NCBI GenBank assembly: GCA_963715055.1
Contig: CAVQRB010000019.1
Coordinates: 1-64,000, forward strand
Direction: 5' to 3'
DNA: 64,000 nucleotides
Source: CAVQRB01 sp963715055
GTDB taxonomy: Bacteria > Pseudomonadota > Alphaproteobacteria > Rhodobacterales > Rhodobacteraceae
In this document: positions 1-8,340 of the stretch, one piece after another
How the letters are laid out: each line of letters begins with the position of its first letter
Position numbering within the stretch: the first letter of the stretch is position 1
Translations under genes and position numbers: made by a program
The notes under the pieces: generated by a model
Databases searched by the model: none
The model's input: only the letters and a program-made list of their open reading frames with translations
What the model was told of the DNA's origin: nothing

Positions 1-719
1 TTGTTTTGATGCCCGCTCCGGTGGGTTTCCGGAATGATCTCGTGGCTAATGACATAGAGCATTGCGCCCGCTGCGAAAGCCAGGCCCCATGGCAGAAATG
101 GCTCAGAAATGGATATCAGAGCCGCGCCAAGCACGCCTCCGATAGGTTCCACCAGACCAGTCAGCGTAGCGATACTCCAGGATTTGAAACGTCCGTAGCC
201 TTCTCCTAGCAGTGCCACAGCAACGGCCAGACCTTCCGGCAAGTTTTGCAAGCCAATGCCAATCGCGAGTGGCATACCACCTGACGCTCCGTGTGCGCCA
301 AAACCGACACCAACGGCTAATCCTTCCGGAAAGTTATGGATCGTAATTGCAAATATGAAGAGCCAGACCTGACGCAGCGAAGCGCTTTCCGGCCCCTCGC
401 GACCGGTCTTAAAATGCTCATGGGGTAAGGCCTCGTTCAAGGCAGCGACCATACCCATCCCGATAAGAATCCCTGCTACCGCAATTGCAGCAGGAATTGC
501 GCCGGGTCCAAAGCTTTCTTCTGCGGTCTCCAATGCTGGAATGATCAGCGAAAAGAACGACGCCGAGAGCATAACTCCGGCGGCAAAGCCCAAGGAAAAA
601 TCTCGCACACTTCGGCTGGGTGCTCTGCCAAATAATACTGGAAAAGCGCCAACAGCCGTCATCAATCCGGCAATGAGACTACCTAGGAAACCCAGTGCTA
701 CCGGAGACAGATCTTCCAC
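1..719 (-). CDS. ZIP-family metal transporter (GufA/ZupT-like), 3' end beyond window
   Basis: Translating the reverse strand from GTG at 719 gives 239 residues open to the window edge. An in-frame TAG lies just upstream (735-737), so this GTG is the first possible start. The protein is a string of hydrophobic helices carrying the paired ZIP signatures HNFPEG and QNLPEG in neighbouring helices and HEIIPETH near the end, which form the divalent metal path. It lies in the inner membrane and would import zinc, iron or similar cations. Family members are about 250-270 residues, so only a short C-terminal piece is missing. A CDF metal exporter lies about 4 kb away. The metal cannot be told from sequence. 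Confidence 0.85.
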   Translation of the reverse strand, partial: MEDLSPVALGFLGSLIAGLMTAVGAFPVLFGRAPSRSVRDFSLGFAAGVMLSASFFSLIIPALETAEESFGPGAIPAAIAVAGILIGMGMVAALNEALPHEHFKTGREGPESASLRQVWLFIFAITIHNFPEGLAVGVGFGAHGASGGMPLAIGIGLQNLPEGLAVAVALLGEGYGRFKSWSIATLTGLVEPIGGVLGAALISISEPFLPWGLAFAAGAMLYVISHEIIPETHRSGHQN

Positions 720-908
720 ACGTCGCGTGATAGCCTAACTTTTCGTCCGATGCAGCAAATGTATGCTCGGCGGTCAAATTCTATCTTACGCCCTTTCGCT
801 CAAGGCATTGCGAAAAACTTGTTTAAGCAAAGCCGAGAGTCCCCGATACTGTCGATAAAACCCGAAGTGCATCGCTTTTTTCCTGTCTTGGGTCTCCGAA
901 GACGGACC

Positions 909-1790
909 TTACAGCCCGTTCCGCCGTGCTACGAAATCGGCAAGATGGGGGACATAGTCCTCGGGTCCATTACCTCCCGCTGCGAGAGCCATCGCAAAAC
1001 TGTTCTTTGCCGCATTGCCCGTCGGATTGGCGACCCCGGCGGCATCGGCCATGCTCTCGAGGTAGGTGAGGTCCTTTAGCGCGTTAATCAATGTAAACTT
1101 ATGCGCTTCACGATTGCCCTCCAACGCATATCCCATAAAGGTTTGATAAAAGCCGCAATCCATTCGGCTACCGCGGATCACGCTGTCGAAGGTCTCGACA
1201 GAAATTCCAACTTTTTGTCCCAGTGCAAGCGCCTCGGAATAGAGTGCTGCATAGCCCAGTGAAAGGAAGTTATTGAGCAGCTTCATACGATGCCCGTCAC
1301 CCGGTTTGCCAATGTGAAGGACCGTGCTGGCCCAGGCTTCGATCACTGGCTTTACGCGCTCGAACACCGCATCATCGGCCCCAACCATTGCCGATAATGT
1401 ACCTTCCTCGGCCTGAACCGGCGTTCCACCCAATGGCGCATCCACCAGATGTATGCCGCGCTCCGCCAGCGTTTGGGATAGTCGCGTAGTGGAAACCGGG
1501 TCGGATGTCGAACAATCGACGATCACGGCACCGCCCGACAATCCCGCGGACAGTTTCTCGACCACCGCTTCGACTTGTGGTGAGCCAGGCAGGCACAAAA
1601 AGACAATGTCGGAGGCTTCGGCAAGCGCTTGTTCAGATGCCGTCTCATGCGCGCCGCGCGACACCAGATCCACGATCGGTTCGCGATTGCGGTGCCCCAG
1701 CACTGTCAGGCCATAGCCTTTGCCCAGAATGTTCTTGGCCATCCCGTGTCCCATGTAACCCAAACCGATGAATCCGATCGATTCCTGCAT
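909..1790 (-). CDS. NAD(P)-dependent beta-hydroxyacid dehydrogenase (HIBADH / tartronate semialdehyde reductase family)
   Basis: This 293-residue protein has the N-terminal Rossmann motif GLGYMG (residues 9-14), the substrate-binding segments DCSTSDP (92-98) and DAPLGG (117-122), and the catalytic lysine K170 with N174 in KLLNN. These are hallmarks of the 3-hydroxyisobutyrate/2-hydroxy-3-oxopropionate reductase family. The ATG at 1790 is preferred over longer starts because GGAGA precedes it closely and the Rossmann fold begins at once. It is divergent from the XylB-like dehydrogenase at 1892, with about 100 bp between them that must hold both promoters. Its neighbours suggest a role in oxidative sugar or sugar-acid catabolism. 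The exact substrate is not readable. Confidence 0.85.
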   Translation of the reverse strand: MQESIGFIGLGYMGHGMAKNILGKGYGLTVLGHRNREPIVDLVSRGAHETASEQALAEASDIVFLCLPGSPQVEAVVEKLSAGLSGGAVIVDCSTSDPVSTTRLSQTLAERGIHLVDAPLGGTPVQAEEGTLSAMVGADDAVFERVKPVIEAWASTVLHIGKPGDGHRMKLLNNFLSLGYAALYSEALALGQKVGISVETFDSVIRGSRMDCGFYQTFMGYALEGNREAHKFTLINALKDLTYLESMADAAGVANPTGNAAKNSFAMALAAGGNGPEDYVPHLADFVARRNGL

Positions 1791-1891
1791 TTCAGTCTCC
1801 CTATGTGTTGACCTGATGGCAAATCTGCCGGTACCGACAGAGTGCTTGGCCCTATCAGGCGCATGCAGTGTATACATCGGGAACAAACGAC

Positions 1892-2650
1892 ATGCCCAAT
1901 AACTTCGCAATCTATCCAAGCCTAAAAGGAAAAACAGTATTTGTCAGCGGTGGCGCCTCCGGGATAGGGGCGGAGATCGTGACAGCATTTGCGGCACAGG
2001 GATGCCAAGTCGGGTTTCTTGATCTCGATGGTGACACAAGCGCGACGCTCGCCAATAAAACGCCAGGGGAAATCGCCTATGAGATTTGCGATTTGAGAGA
2101 CATTGACGCTTTGCGAGCTGGTCTGGAACGCTTGGCTTTGCGACTTGGGCCAGCCTCGATTCTGGTCAACAACGCGGCGCGCGATGACCGGCATGACTGG
2201 ACTGATGTGACCGCCGAATACTGGGACGAACGGATGAATACCAATCTGCGGCATATGTTCTTTGCGATTCAATCCGTGGCGCCGGGCATGATTTCGGCGG
2301 GCGGTGGTTCAATCATCAACATGGGGTCGAATTCCTGGTGGGAGGCAGGCGGCGGGTTTCCGTCCTACGCCACTGCTAAGGCAGCGGTACATGGGTTGAG
2401 CCGCACGATGGCCCGCGATCTAGGAGAACATCGCATCCGGGTGAACACAGTGGTACCGGGATGGGTAATGACGGAAAGGCAAAGAGAGCTGTGGGCGACG
2501 CCGGAGGCTTTGGAAAAGCACCGTGCGCGGCAATGTCTGCCCGACCTGATCGACCCGGTCTACGTGGCCCGTATGGTGCTGTTTTTGGCGTCAGATGATG
2601 CCGCCATGTGCACGGCGAACAATTATATGGTCGAGGCCGGATCAATCTGA
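1892..2650 (+). CDS. SDR-family aldose dehydrogenase, similar to Caulobacter D-xylose 1-dehydrogenase XylB
   Basis: This 252-residue classical short-chain dehydrogenase has the cofactor loop GGASGIG (20-26), NNAA (93-96), and the catalytic S146, Y159 and K163 with the usual spacing. The start AIYPSLKGK, the DDRH and YWDER segments, NLRHMFF and the VVPGWV loop closely recall XylB, which oxidises D-xylose to the lactone with NAD. I rely on remembered family sequence, so the sugar (xylose, arabinose, fucose or galactose) is an inference. A GTG at 1868 would add eight residues; the ATG at 1892 is favoured by comparison with XylB. It is convergent with the aldo/keto reductase and divergent from the HIBADH-like gene. 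Confidence 0.85.
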   Translation: MPNNFAIYPSLKGKTVFVSGGASGIGAEIVTAFAAQGCQVGFLDLDGDTSATLANKTPGEIAYEICDLRDIDALRAGLERLALRLGPASILVNNAARDDRHDWTDVTAEYWDERMNTNLRHMFFAIQSVAPGMISAGGGSIINMGSNSWWEAGGGFPSYATAKAAVHGLSRTMARDLGEHRIRVNTVVPGWVMTERQRELWATPEALEKHRARQCLPDLIDPVYVARMVLFLASDDAAMCTANNYMVEAGSI

Positions 2651-2756
2651 GCCCGTTACAGGAACATGTCGCTCGAGCTTTGTTTGCTAAGGTCCTGTCG
2701 CGTTTTGCCCCCGCGCCAAATGTGAAATTTGGATGCGGTGGCCTACAGGTTCTCGT

Positions 2757-3746
2757 TTAGCGGGACGGTACAGGCGCCGCTTGGTCAATCAGGCCTTTTG
2801 ATTTTAACGTCGCCCAAAACTCCGTTGGAATTGGTGCTTTGAACCAGTCGATGATTTGCTCCAGCTCGCCCTTATCGCGTGGACCCGGTATCACAGAACT
2901 GACGATATCATTCATCAATGGGAACTGCAGCGCCGCGGCCGCCAGAGGAACAGAAAACGCGTCGGCGACGGCACCGAGCGCACGCGCCTTTTCTACGATT
3001 TCAGCGGGTGCCTTTGCGTAGTTCCACATGTCCCGGCCCGCCAAAATGCCCGAATTAAAAGGGCCACCACAGATAATCGATGTCCCCGCGGCAAGACAGG
3101 CTGGGAAAAGCGTGTCCAATGGCGTCTGCTCAAGTAAGGTGTAACGTCCGGCGAGAAGAAAAACGTCCCAGTCCCCGATTTCGAGAGCATCCGTGCAGAC
3201 TTCGTTTTCGTTCACACCCAGTCCGATTGCTTTCACGTGCCCGGCCTTGCGCAACTCATCCATCGCGCGATAACCGCCTTTTTCCAGATCTCGGAAGTGG
3301 CGTGTGTTCTCTTCTCCATGCTGGAATGAACCGATGTCATGAGCCAGCAGGATATCGATACGTTCGAGCCCAAGGCGCTGAAGATTGTCCTCGTAGGCGC
3401 GCATGATGCCATCATATCCGTAGTCATAAACAACATGGAACGGCAACGGATCAATCATACCAAAATCCATCGGGTTTGCGACCGCGCCAGGGTGGAGAAG
3501 TCTTCCGACTTTGTCAGAAAGAACATATTCCGTACCGCGCAGTATATCGCCCATGACCCGCTCGGATCGTCCAAACCCATACCAAGGAGCCGTATCGAAG
3601 TAGCTGATGCCAGCTTCTTTGGCGGTTCGTATCAAGTCCGCTGCTTGAGCATAGTCGAGATCAACGAAATTTCCACCAAGAGGCGCGCCGCCTAGTCCAA
3701 GCGTATCAATCGTAAGCCCTGTCTGACCAACCTGTCGTTTTTCCAT
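2757..3746 (-). CDS. Aldo/keto reductase (L-fucose / D-threo-aldose 1-dehydrogenase type)
   Basis: This 329-residue TIM-barrel aldo/keto reductase shows the complete catalytic tetrad: D51, Y56 (in DTAPWYG), K79 (SDKVGR) and H136 (LLAHD). The segment GFGRSERVMG and the overall length match the subgroup of D-threo-aldose/L-fucose and pyridoxal dehydrogenases, which oxidise sugars rather than reduce them. The ATG at 3746 has a strong AGGGGG ribosome site about nine bases upstream; the longer frame has none. Together with the adjacent SDR it suggests oxidation of a pentose or deoxyhexose to a lactone. No lactonase, dehydratase or transporter for such a pathway is in view, so the set may be partial. 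Confidence 0.85.
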   Translation of the reverse strand: MEKRQVGQTGLTIDTLGLGGAPLGGNFVDLDYAQAADLIRTAKEAGISYFDTAPWYGFGRSERVMGDILRGTEYVLSDKVGRLLHPGAVANPMDFGMIDPLPFHVVYDYGYDGIMRAYEDNLQRLGLERIDILLAHDIGSFQHGEENTRHFRDLEKGGYRAMDELRKAGHVKAIGLGVNENEVCTDALEIGDWDVFLLAGRYTLLEQTPLDTLFPACLAAGTSIICGGPFNSGILAGRDMWNYAKAPAEIVEKARALGAVADAFSVPLAAAALQFPLMNDIVSSVIPGPRDKGELEQIIDWFKAPIPTEFWATLKSKGLIDQAAPVPSR

Positions 3747-3994
3747 TCTTGGCAACCCCCTGTTTAGAGCCATTTGAAGCAGATAATTGACTGTGCCACT
3801 AGTCGTCGCTCAGATCACAGTAGAAGTGGCTTGTTGGCAGCGCGATGTGCTGCGTTTCAGCAGCACTATTCCTCAAAGCGAGTATTAAACAGATTTGAGG
3901 TCAAGGCTTGGGAGCAGCCGTATTTGATCAGGATCAACGCATTTTTTTCCAACATGGCTATAGCTTGGAGTAACTTTGTGAAAGTAGGTCAAAC

Positions 3995-4408
3995 GTGAAG
4001 CAGCTACTCTTTTTTGTTCCGTTTATTGCGCTGGGCTCTTCGCTGCACGCCGGCAGCACGGGGGAATCCCTATTTCAGGAAAACTGCATCTCCTGTCACG
4101 GCATCGCCGGGCAAGGTGACGGTCCAATTGCGAAGCAACTGAATACAGCTCCGGCAGACCTGACCAAGATATCTGCCCGTCGTGACGGCGTGTGGCCGAT
4201 GCTTGAGATGATGTCGATTATCGATGGCTATTCCCGGAACACAGTTCCGCGTGAAGATATGCCAGTCTTCGAAAATTTTCTGGATAACGAGATGGTTGAA
4301 TTTGACACAGGAAATGGTGAAGCCATCCTTGTCCCAAGCAAGCTGATCGAAATAGTGGAGTATCTAGAAGCTCTACAGAATCCCGCGCCGACGCGCTACG
4401 TGCCCTGA
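3995..4408 (+). CDS. Secreted class I c-type cytochrome
   Basis: This is a 137-residue protein with an N-terminal signal peptide (hydrophobic residues 4-18, cleavage near 19-20). It has one haem-binding motif, CISCH (31-35), and a likely axial methionine M89 in the DMP context. It should be a periplasmic single-haem electron carrier. The start is GTG at 3995, with a modest AGG-type ribosome site upstream. The gene sits alone and codirectional with nothing adjacent, facing the CDF exporter. The 248-bp stretch 3747-3994 before it is AT-rich and carries no recognisable gene. The partner enzyme cannot be identified. Confidence 0.85.
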   Translation: MKQLLFFVPFIALGSSLHAGSTGESLFQENCISCHGIAGQGDGPIAKQLNTAPADLTKISARRDGVWPMLEMMSIIDGYSRNTVPREDMPVFENFLDNEMVEFDTGNGEAILVPSKLIEIVEYLEALQNPAPTRYVP

Positions 4409-4532
4409 GTTTTTTAAGCGTGTGAAACTGGAACTGGTTTGCCCTAAGAACGACTTCAATTGAAGTAATGACAAACAGAATAGCCATAACGTCCTCGGCC
4501 CTGCCCAACTAAAAAATCTTCTTCTAAGAAGG

Positions 4533-5159
4533 TTAAATCCCTTTTTTGGCCTCTTGGCGCCGCTCATCTAACGCTTGTCGAATGATCTGATAGGATGACG
4601 ACAGAAACAGACTTGCCATAATCGCCGCGACGATGAGATCTGGCCAACCCGAAGCAGTGGCCCAGACGCCGAAGGCCGCGATCATAACGGCAACGTTACC
4701 AATCGCGTCATTTCGCGAGCAAAGCCAGACCGAGCGCACGTTGGCGTCACCGTCCTTGTAGCTGACGAGAAGAAACACACTCGCCAGATTGGTTGCCAAG
4801 GCCAGTGCAGCGACGACGCTCATGATCTCAGCTTCTGGAACGCCTACGAAGAAGACTCGGTAAACGGTTGATCCAAACACCCACGCGGCCATCAAAAAGA
4901 GGCTGATGCCCTTGGCCAAGGCTGCAGCCGTGCGAGCCCGGATCGACGCGCCGATGACAGCCAATGAAATGCCGTATGTCAGCGCGTCTCCGAAGAAATC
5001 CAGCGCGTCGGCTTGAAGCGCTTGCGACTGAGCCAGATGACCGGCCGTCATCTCGACCACAAACATCGTTGCGTTCAACGCGATGACAATCCACAGCCGC
5101 CGTTTGTATTCGTCCGAAACGCCATCAAATTTATCATTGTCTCCGCAACAGCCGGACAT
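4533..5159 (-). CDS. Short cation diffusion facilitator (CDF) metal exporter
   Basis: This 208-residue protein has six predicted membrane helices and no C-terminal cytosolic domain, so it is shorter than the roughly 300-residue CzcD/FieF type. Helix 2 carries an acidic metal site (D51, D54, D58) where typical members have HxxxD. Helix 5 carries C147/N150/D151 in CSRNDAIGN. The N-terminus has an SGCCGD cysteine pair that could bind metal. It would export a divalent cation by proton antiport across the inner membrane. The AhpD-like gene ends only 11 bases before it, so the two are probably cotranscribed. The altered ligands make the metal uncertain. Confidence 0.85.
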   Translation of the reverse strand: MSGCCGDNDKFDGVSDEYKRRLWIVIALNATMFVVEMTAGHLAQSQALQADALDFFGDALTYGISLAVIGASIRARTAAALAKGISLFLMAAWVFGSTVYRVFFVGVPEAEIMSVVAALALATNLASVFLLVSYKDGDANVRSVWLCSRNDAIGNVAVMIAAFGVWATASGWPDLIVAAIMASLFLSSSYQIIRQALDERRQEAKKGI

Positions 5160-5170
5160 TGAATTTCCTC

Positions 5171-5674
5171 TTAGAAAGGGCGCCAGTTGAGCAACGGTAG
5201 TATGTCCTTGCGCCTAGGATTGCTCGCCGTCAACTTGTTCCATGTATCAAGTGCTTGAGCTGCATACATCAAAGAAGGTCCACCTCCCATGTAGATTGTG
5301 ACCGCCAGCATTTCTTCGAATTTCTGGCGTGAAGCACCCAGCTTTATCAAAGTTTTTGTATGAAACCCGATACAGGCGTCACATCTCAAAGCGATCGCAA
5401 TACCCATGGCAATGAGTTCTTTGGTTTTCTCTTCAATGGCGCCAGCGGAACACGCGCCTTGCGCCATTTGCGAGAAACCTGCCGTTATTTCAGGGACTTC
5501 CTTGCGCAAAACAGCGATTTGTTTGGATATCCCGTTTGTCAGATCTGGATTCCGCCATGTTGAAAAACTCGGTCGCTGAGTGCAAACGGCCAAAACAGTA
5601 GAATATCCTTCCGCCAGTTTTCCTTTTCGCAAACGTTGTTTTCCAAAACGGCGCTCGGGAGAAAAGTGTTCCAA
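5171..5674 (-). CDS. Carboxymuconolactone decarboxylase / AhpD-like protein
   Basis: The recognisable domain covers about residues 50-150 of this 167-residue frame. It has the AhpD-type redox motif CDACIGFH (CxxC followed by a histidine three residues on) and the usual preceding segment EVPEITAGFSQMAQGA. Such proteins act as alkylhydroperoxidase-like or disulfide-relay enzymes. The first ~50 residues look unlike the family, and no second ATG exists before the domain. The true start is therefore unsettled and may be a TTG within 5550-5590. It lies directly upstream of the CDF exporter on the same strand, so the pair may respond to metal or oxidative stress. Confidence 0.75.
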   Translation of the reverse strand: MEHFSPERRFGKQRLRKGKLAEGYSTVLAVCTQRPSFSTWRNPDLTNGISKQIAVLRKEVPEITAGFSQMAQGACSAGAIEEKTKELIAMGIAIALRCDACIGFHTKTLIKLGASRQKFEEMLAVTIYMGGGPSLMYAAQALDTWNKLTASNPRRKDILPLLNWRPF

Positions 5675-5735
5675 GTTTTTCAGACGATTTTCGCCTGTCG
5701 GAGTTTTTCAACACAATCGGCCGGAAGCTGCCCTA

Positions 5736-7364
5736 CTAACTTTGCGTATTCCCGCGCCTTCCGGGCGTTGTGCGAAGTTCTGAGATCGAGTGGCGCTCGA
5801 TCATTCGGTGGACGCGGATTGGCTCGGAGCCCCTATGCAGCGCACGCAGCTTATCGAAGTTTTCGATGTCCGCCTCTGTGCGACGTTCATGGTGGCGGAT
5901 GTACTCGACCCAGGTCGGGACGTGGTAACTCTCGCTCCAGATATCAGGGTTCTCCATGTCGCGGAGCAGTGTCCAGTGACCGGCGCCATCCCGGATCCGA
6001 ATCCGACGGCGATCTGCCATGAGTTCGAGGAAGGTCGGCACGTCGGCCTCGTCGATCTTGAAGTCCACGATCACCATGACCGGGCCGCTCTGTGGTTGGA
6101 TGTCGAGCGAAAGCTCTGGTTCGATGAATGTGTTGGCGGGGTCCAGACGCATTTCCGAACGGTCGGGCAGGGGCGCCAGCTTGCCAAACGCCAGACCGGC
6201 AACCATGGCGACACCTGCGCCGAGAAGCGCGACCGACATGCCGTTCGCTTCCGCCAGTGCGCCCCACATCCAGCTTCCCGCGGCCATCCCTCCGAACGTC
6301 CCTGTCTGGTAGAGCGCGATAACACGACCGACGACCCAGCGCGGGGTGGAGAGCTGGATCGTGGTGTTCAGGAGAGACAGCGTCAGAACCCAACAGGCCC
6401 CGGCAAGGAACATCACGCCGCCTGCAAGTATTGCAGGCGGTGACAGCGCCAGGGCCAGATAACAGATCGCGTAGCCGCCAAAACCGATGCGAATGATCGC
6501 TTCATTCTCAAAGTGATCACGGAAGCGCCGACTTGCCATCGCGCCGAACACGGCACCTATGCCGAAGGCGCCGAGAAGAACGCCGTAGGCAAGGGATGTG
6601 CCGGTGAGGGCATCGCGGACAATGACCGGAAGAAGCGCCTGAAGCGCGATTGCGGAGAATCCGAAGAGAAACGCGCGCGCAATCGTACGAACCAGGTTCG
6701 GCGAAAGCGCGACATAGCGTAACCCGGCGGCGAAAGCACTGCCGAAGCGCTCCCTTGGCAGCTTGCTGGTTTTTGGCTTTGGCTTCCAGGCAAAGAGCGC
6801 GGCAATGATTGCGACGTAACTCGCGGCGTTGACCGCAAAGGCGGCCGCGGCTCCAAAAGCGGCAACAATAGCGCCACCGGCGGCCGGGCCGACGCTGCGC
6901 ATCATGTTGAAGCCCATGGAGTTGACGGAGACGGCGGCAGGAAGTTCAGACTTGGTGACAAGGTCCCCCACCGTTGCCTGCCAGGACGGGTTGTTGAGCG
7001 CCGTGCCGCAGCCGATCAGGAACGTGAAGAAGAGAAGCAACCAGGGTGTGAGCAGTCCCTCGAAGGCAAGAAAGGCAAGACCGACAGAGGCGACGCACAT
7101 GAAGGCTTGTGCCCAGAGCATGATCTTCCGGCGATCGAAATTGTCGGCGAAGACACCGGCCGTCAGTGAGAAGATCATGATCGGCAGCGTGACCGACGAT
7201 TGCACCAGGGCAACCATGCTCGCCGATGAGGTCAACGAGGTCATCAGCCAGGCCGCACCCACTGCCTGAACGATGCCGCCGAAGTTCGAGGCGAGTGTCG
7301 CGAACCAGAGATTGCGAAAGGCGGGATTCCTGAAAACGGCCAGTGTCGAAGGCGGCTCGCTCAT
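5736..7364 (-). CDS. MFS transporter (MFS_3 / EntS type) with an extra C-terminal soluble domain
   Basis: This 542-residue protein has twelve predicted membrane helices in residues 15-405. They include the MFS loop GVFADNFDRRK between helices 2 and 3, which places it with the EntS-like MFS_3 exporters. From about residue 426 a soluble tail of ~117 residues follows. It contains IVDFKIDEADVPTF and WSESYHVPTWVEYIRHHER, a ferredoxin-fold monooxygenase-like domain known to be fused to this MFS subgroup. It starts six bases after the SDR stop, so the two form an operon. The substrate is unknown; export of a small organic compound is likely. Confidence 0.85.
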   Translation of the reverse strand: MSEPPSTLAVFRNPAFRNLWFATLASNFGGIVQAVGAAWLMTSLTSSASMVALVQSSVTLPIMIFSLTAGVFADNFDRRKIMLWAQAFMCVASVGLAFLAFEGLLTPWLLLFFTFLIGCGTALNNPSWQATVGDLVTKSELPAAVSVNSMGFNMMRSVGPAAGGAIVAAFGAAAAFAVNAASYVAIIAALFAWKPKPKTSKLPRERFGSAFAAGLRYVALSPNLVRTIARAFLFGFSAIALQALLPVIVRDALTGTSLAYGVLLGAFGIGAVFGAMASRRFRDHFENEAIIRIGFGGYAICYLALALSPPAILAGGVMFLAGACWVLTLSLLNTTIQLSTPRWVVGRVIALYQTGTFGGMAAGSWMWGALAEANGMSVALLGAGVAMVAGLAFGKLAPLPDRSEMRLDPANTFIEPELSLDIQPQSGPVMVIVDFKIDEADVPTFLELMADRRRIRIRDGAGHWTLLRDMENPDIWSESYHVPTWVEYIRHHERRTEADIENFDKLRALHRGSEPIRVHRMIERHSISELRTTPGRRGNTQS

Positions 7365-7370
7365 AACGCG

Positions 7371-8066
7371 TCAGAACCGCTCGACCCACGGGCGGACGGC
7401 TACCTCATTGGTCCAGGCACTGCGGTCCTGTTCGATCAGGTGGCGATAGGTGCGGGCAATCGCGTCCGGCCGCAGCATGGAGCCCGGTTTGTCGTCGGGC
7501 TCTGCACGACCGGGGTTCAGGATGGCCCCGTCGATATTGACCCAGACGACATGGATGCCTTGAGGATGCAGTTCCCGCGCCATGCTCTCGGCAAGACCGC
7601 GTTGTGCGAACTTGCCCATGGCAAAGGGTGCCGATTGCGGGAAGCCTTTGACGCCGGCAGAGGCGCCCGTGAACAGGATGGTGCCGCGTGTCCCCTCAAT
7701 CGGCTCAGCGCTCAGCATTTGTCTGGCTGCGTGCTTGCCCGTCAGGAACGCTCCGATCGCTGTCACCTCGACCGCGTTTCGCACGTCGTCAGCAGACAGT
7801 TCCGCAATTGGTCCACGCACCCGTGCCGAGGGGTTGTAGATCACGACCCGAGGTGCCGTAGGAAGACCGTCGAACAGTGCCGCCACAGCGTCTTCGTCCG
7901 TGGCATCCAGCTGCACCGCGCGGGCAGCGGTTTCGGCAGCAAGAGATCCCAGCTTGTCCGCGCTGCGGGCCGCGAGCGTCAGTGAGTAGTCTTCCGCAAG
8001 GTTCCGCGCCAAAGCTGCTGAAAGGCCATCCCCGACTCCGATGATGACAGCATGTGGTTTGGTCAT
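7371..8066 (-). CDS. Short-chain dehydrogenase/reductase, atypical
   Basis: This 231-residue SDR-fold protein begins with the Rossmann segment AVIIGVGDGLSAALA, in which the usual TGxxxGIG loop is altered to GVGDGLS. YNPSARV stands in place of NNAG, a catalytic serine lies in FTGASAG, and the expected YxxxK position reads FAMGK. The tyrosine is thus replaced by phenylalanine while the lysine is kept. This weakens the case for a normal dehydrogenase, and it could bind nucleotide without classical catalysis. ATG 8066 is chosen because GAGGAAGG lies at good spacing; ATG 8072 sits too close to that site. It forms an operon with the MFS exporter. Confidence 0.8.
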   Translation of the reverse strand: MTKPHAVIIGVGDGLSAALARNLAEDYSLTLAARSADKLGSLAAETAARAVQLDATDEDAVAALFDGLPTAPRVVIYNPSARVRGPIAELSADDVRNAVEVTAIGAFLTGKHAARQMLSAEPIEGTRGTILFTGASAGVKGFPQSAPFAMGKFAQRGLAESMARELHPQGIHVVWVNIDGAILNPGRAEPDDKPGSMLRPDAIARTYRHLIEQDRSAWTNEVAVRPWVERF

Positions 8067-8137
8067 CGACATTCCTTCCTCAACATCCAGCAGATACTTG
8101 ACCTCTGAATGCGCATGAAATACGCCTACCACGTCAA

Positions 8138-8208
8138 GCGGGCGTTGTGTAATGGTAAGACCCTTGCCTTCCAAGCAAGAGATGCGGGTTCGATTCCCGC
8201 CGCCCGAA
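8138..8208 (+). tRNA. tRNA-Gly (anticodon TCC), 3' acceptor end irregular
   Basis: The cloverleaf reads clearly. There is a seven-base 5' acceptor strand at 8138-8144 and an AATGGTAA D-loop. The anticodon stem CTTGC/GCAAG (8163-8167, 8175-8179) has TCC at 8170-8172. A five-base T stem GCGGG/CCCGC encloses TTCGATT. Six acceptor pairs form, but position 1 (G) faces A at position 72, and the following bases are AAAACCA instead of the usual CTCCA. The 3' end may have been rewritten by an integration or deletion event, which fits the IS remnant just downstream. It is upstream of and divergent from the SDR gene. Confidence 0.85.
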
Positions 8209-8340
8209 AAACCACTTCCTACAAATTACCTGCAAAGTTTTGTGATCGTTTCCGACAAAATGCGTTCGATTCGCTCCAATCGCAGAGCGCACGGTTTAAG
8301 TCCGGCGCGTTGCCTGCAAGACCAAAATGCAGTTTTTCAA

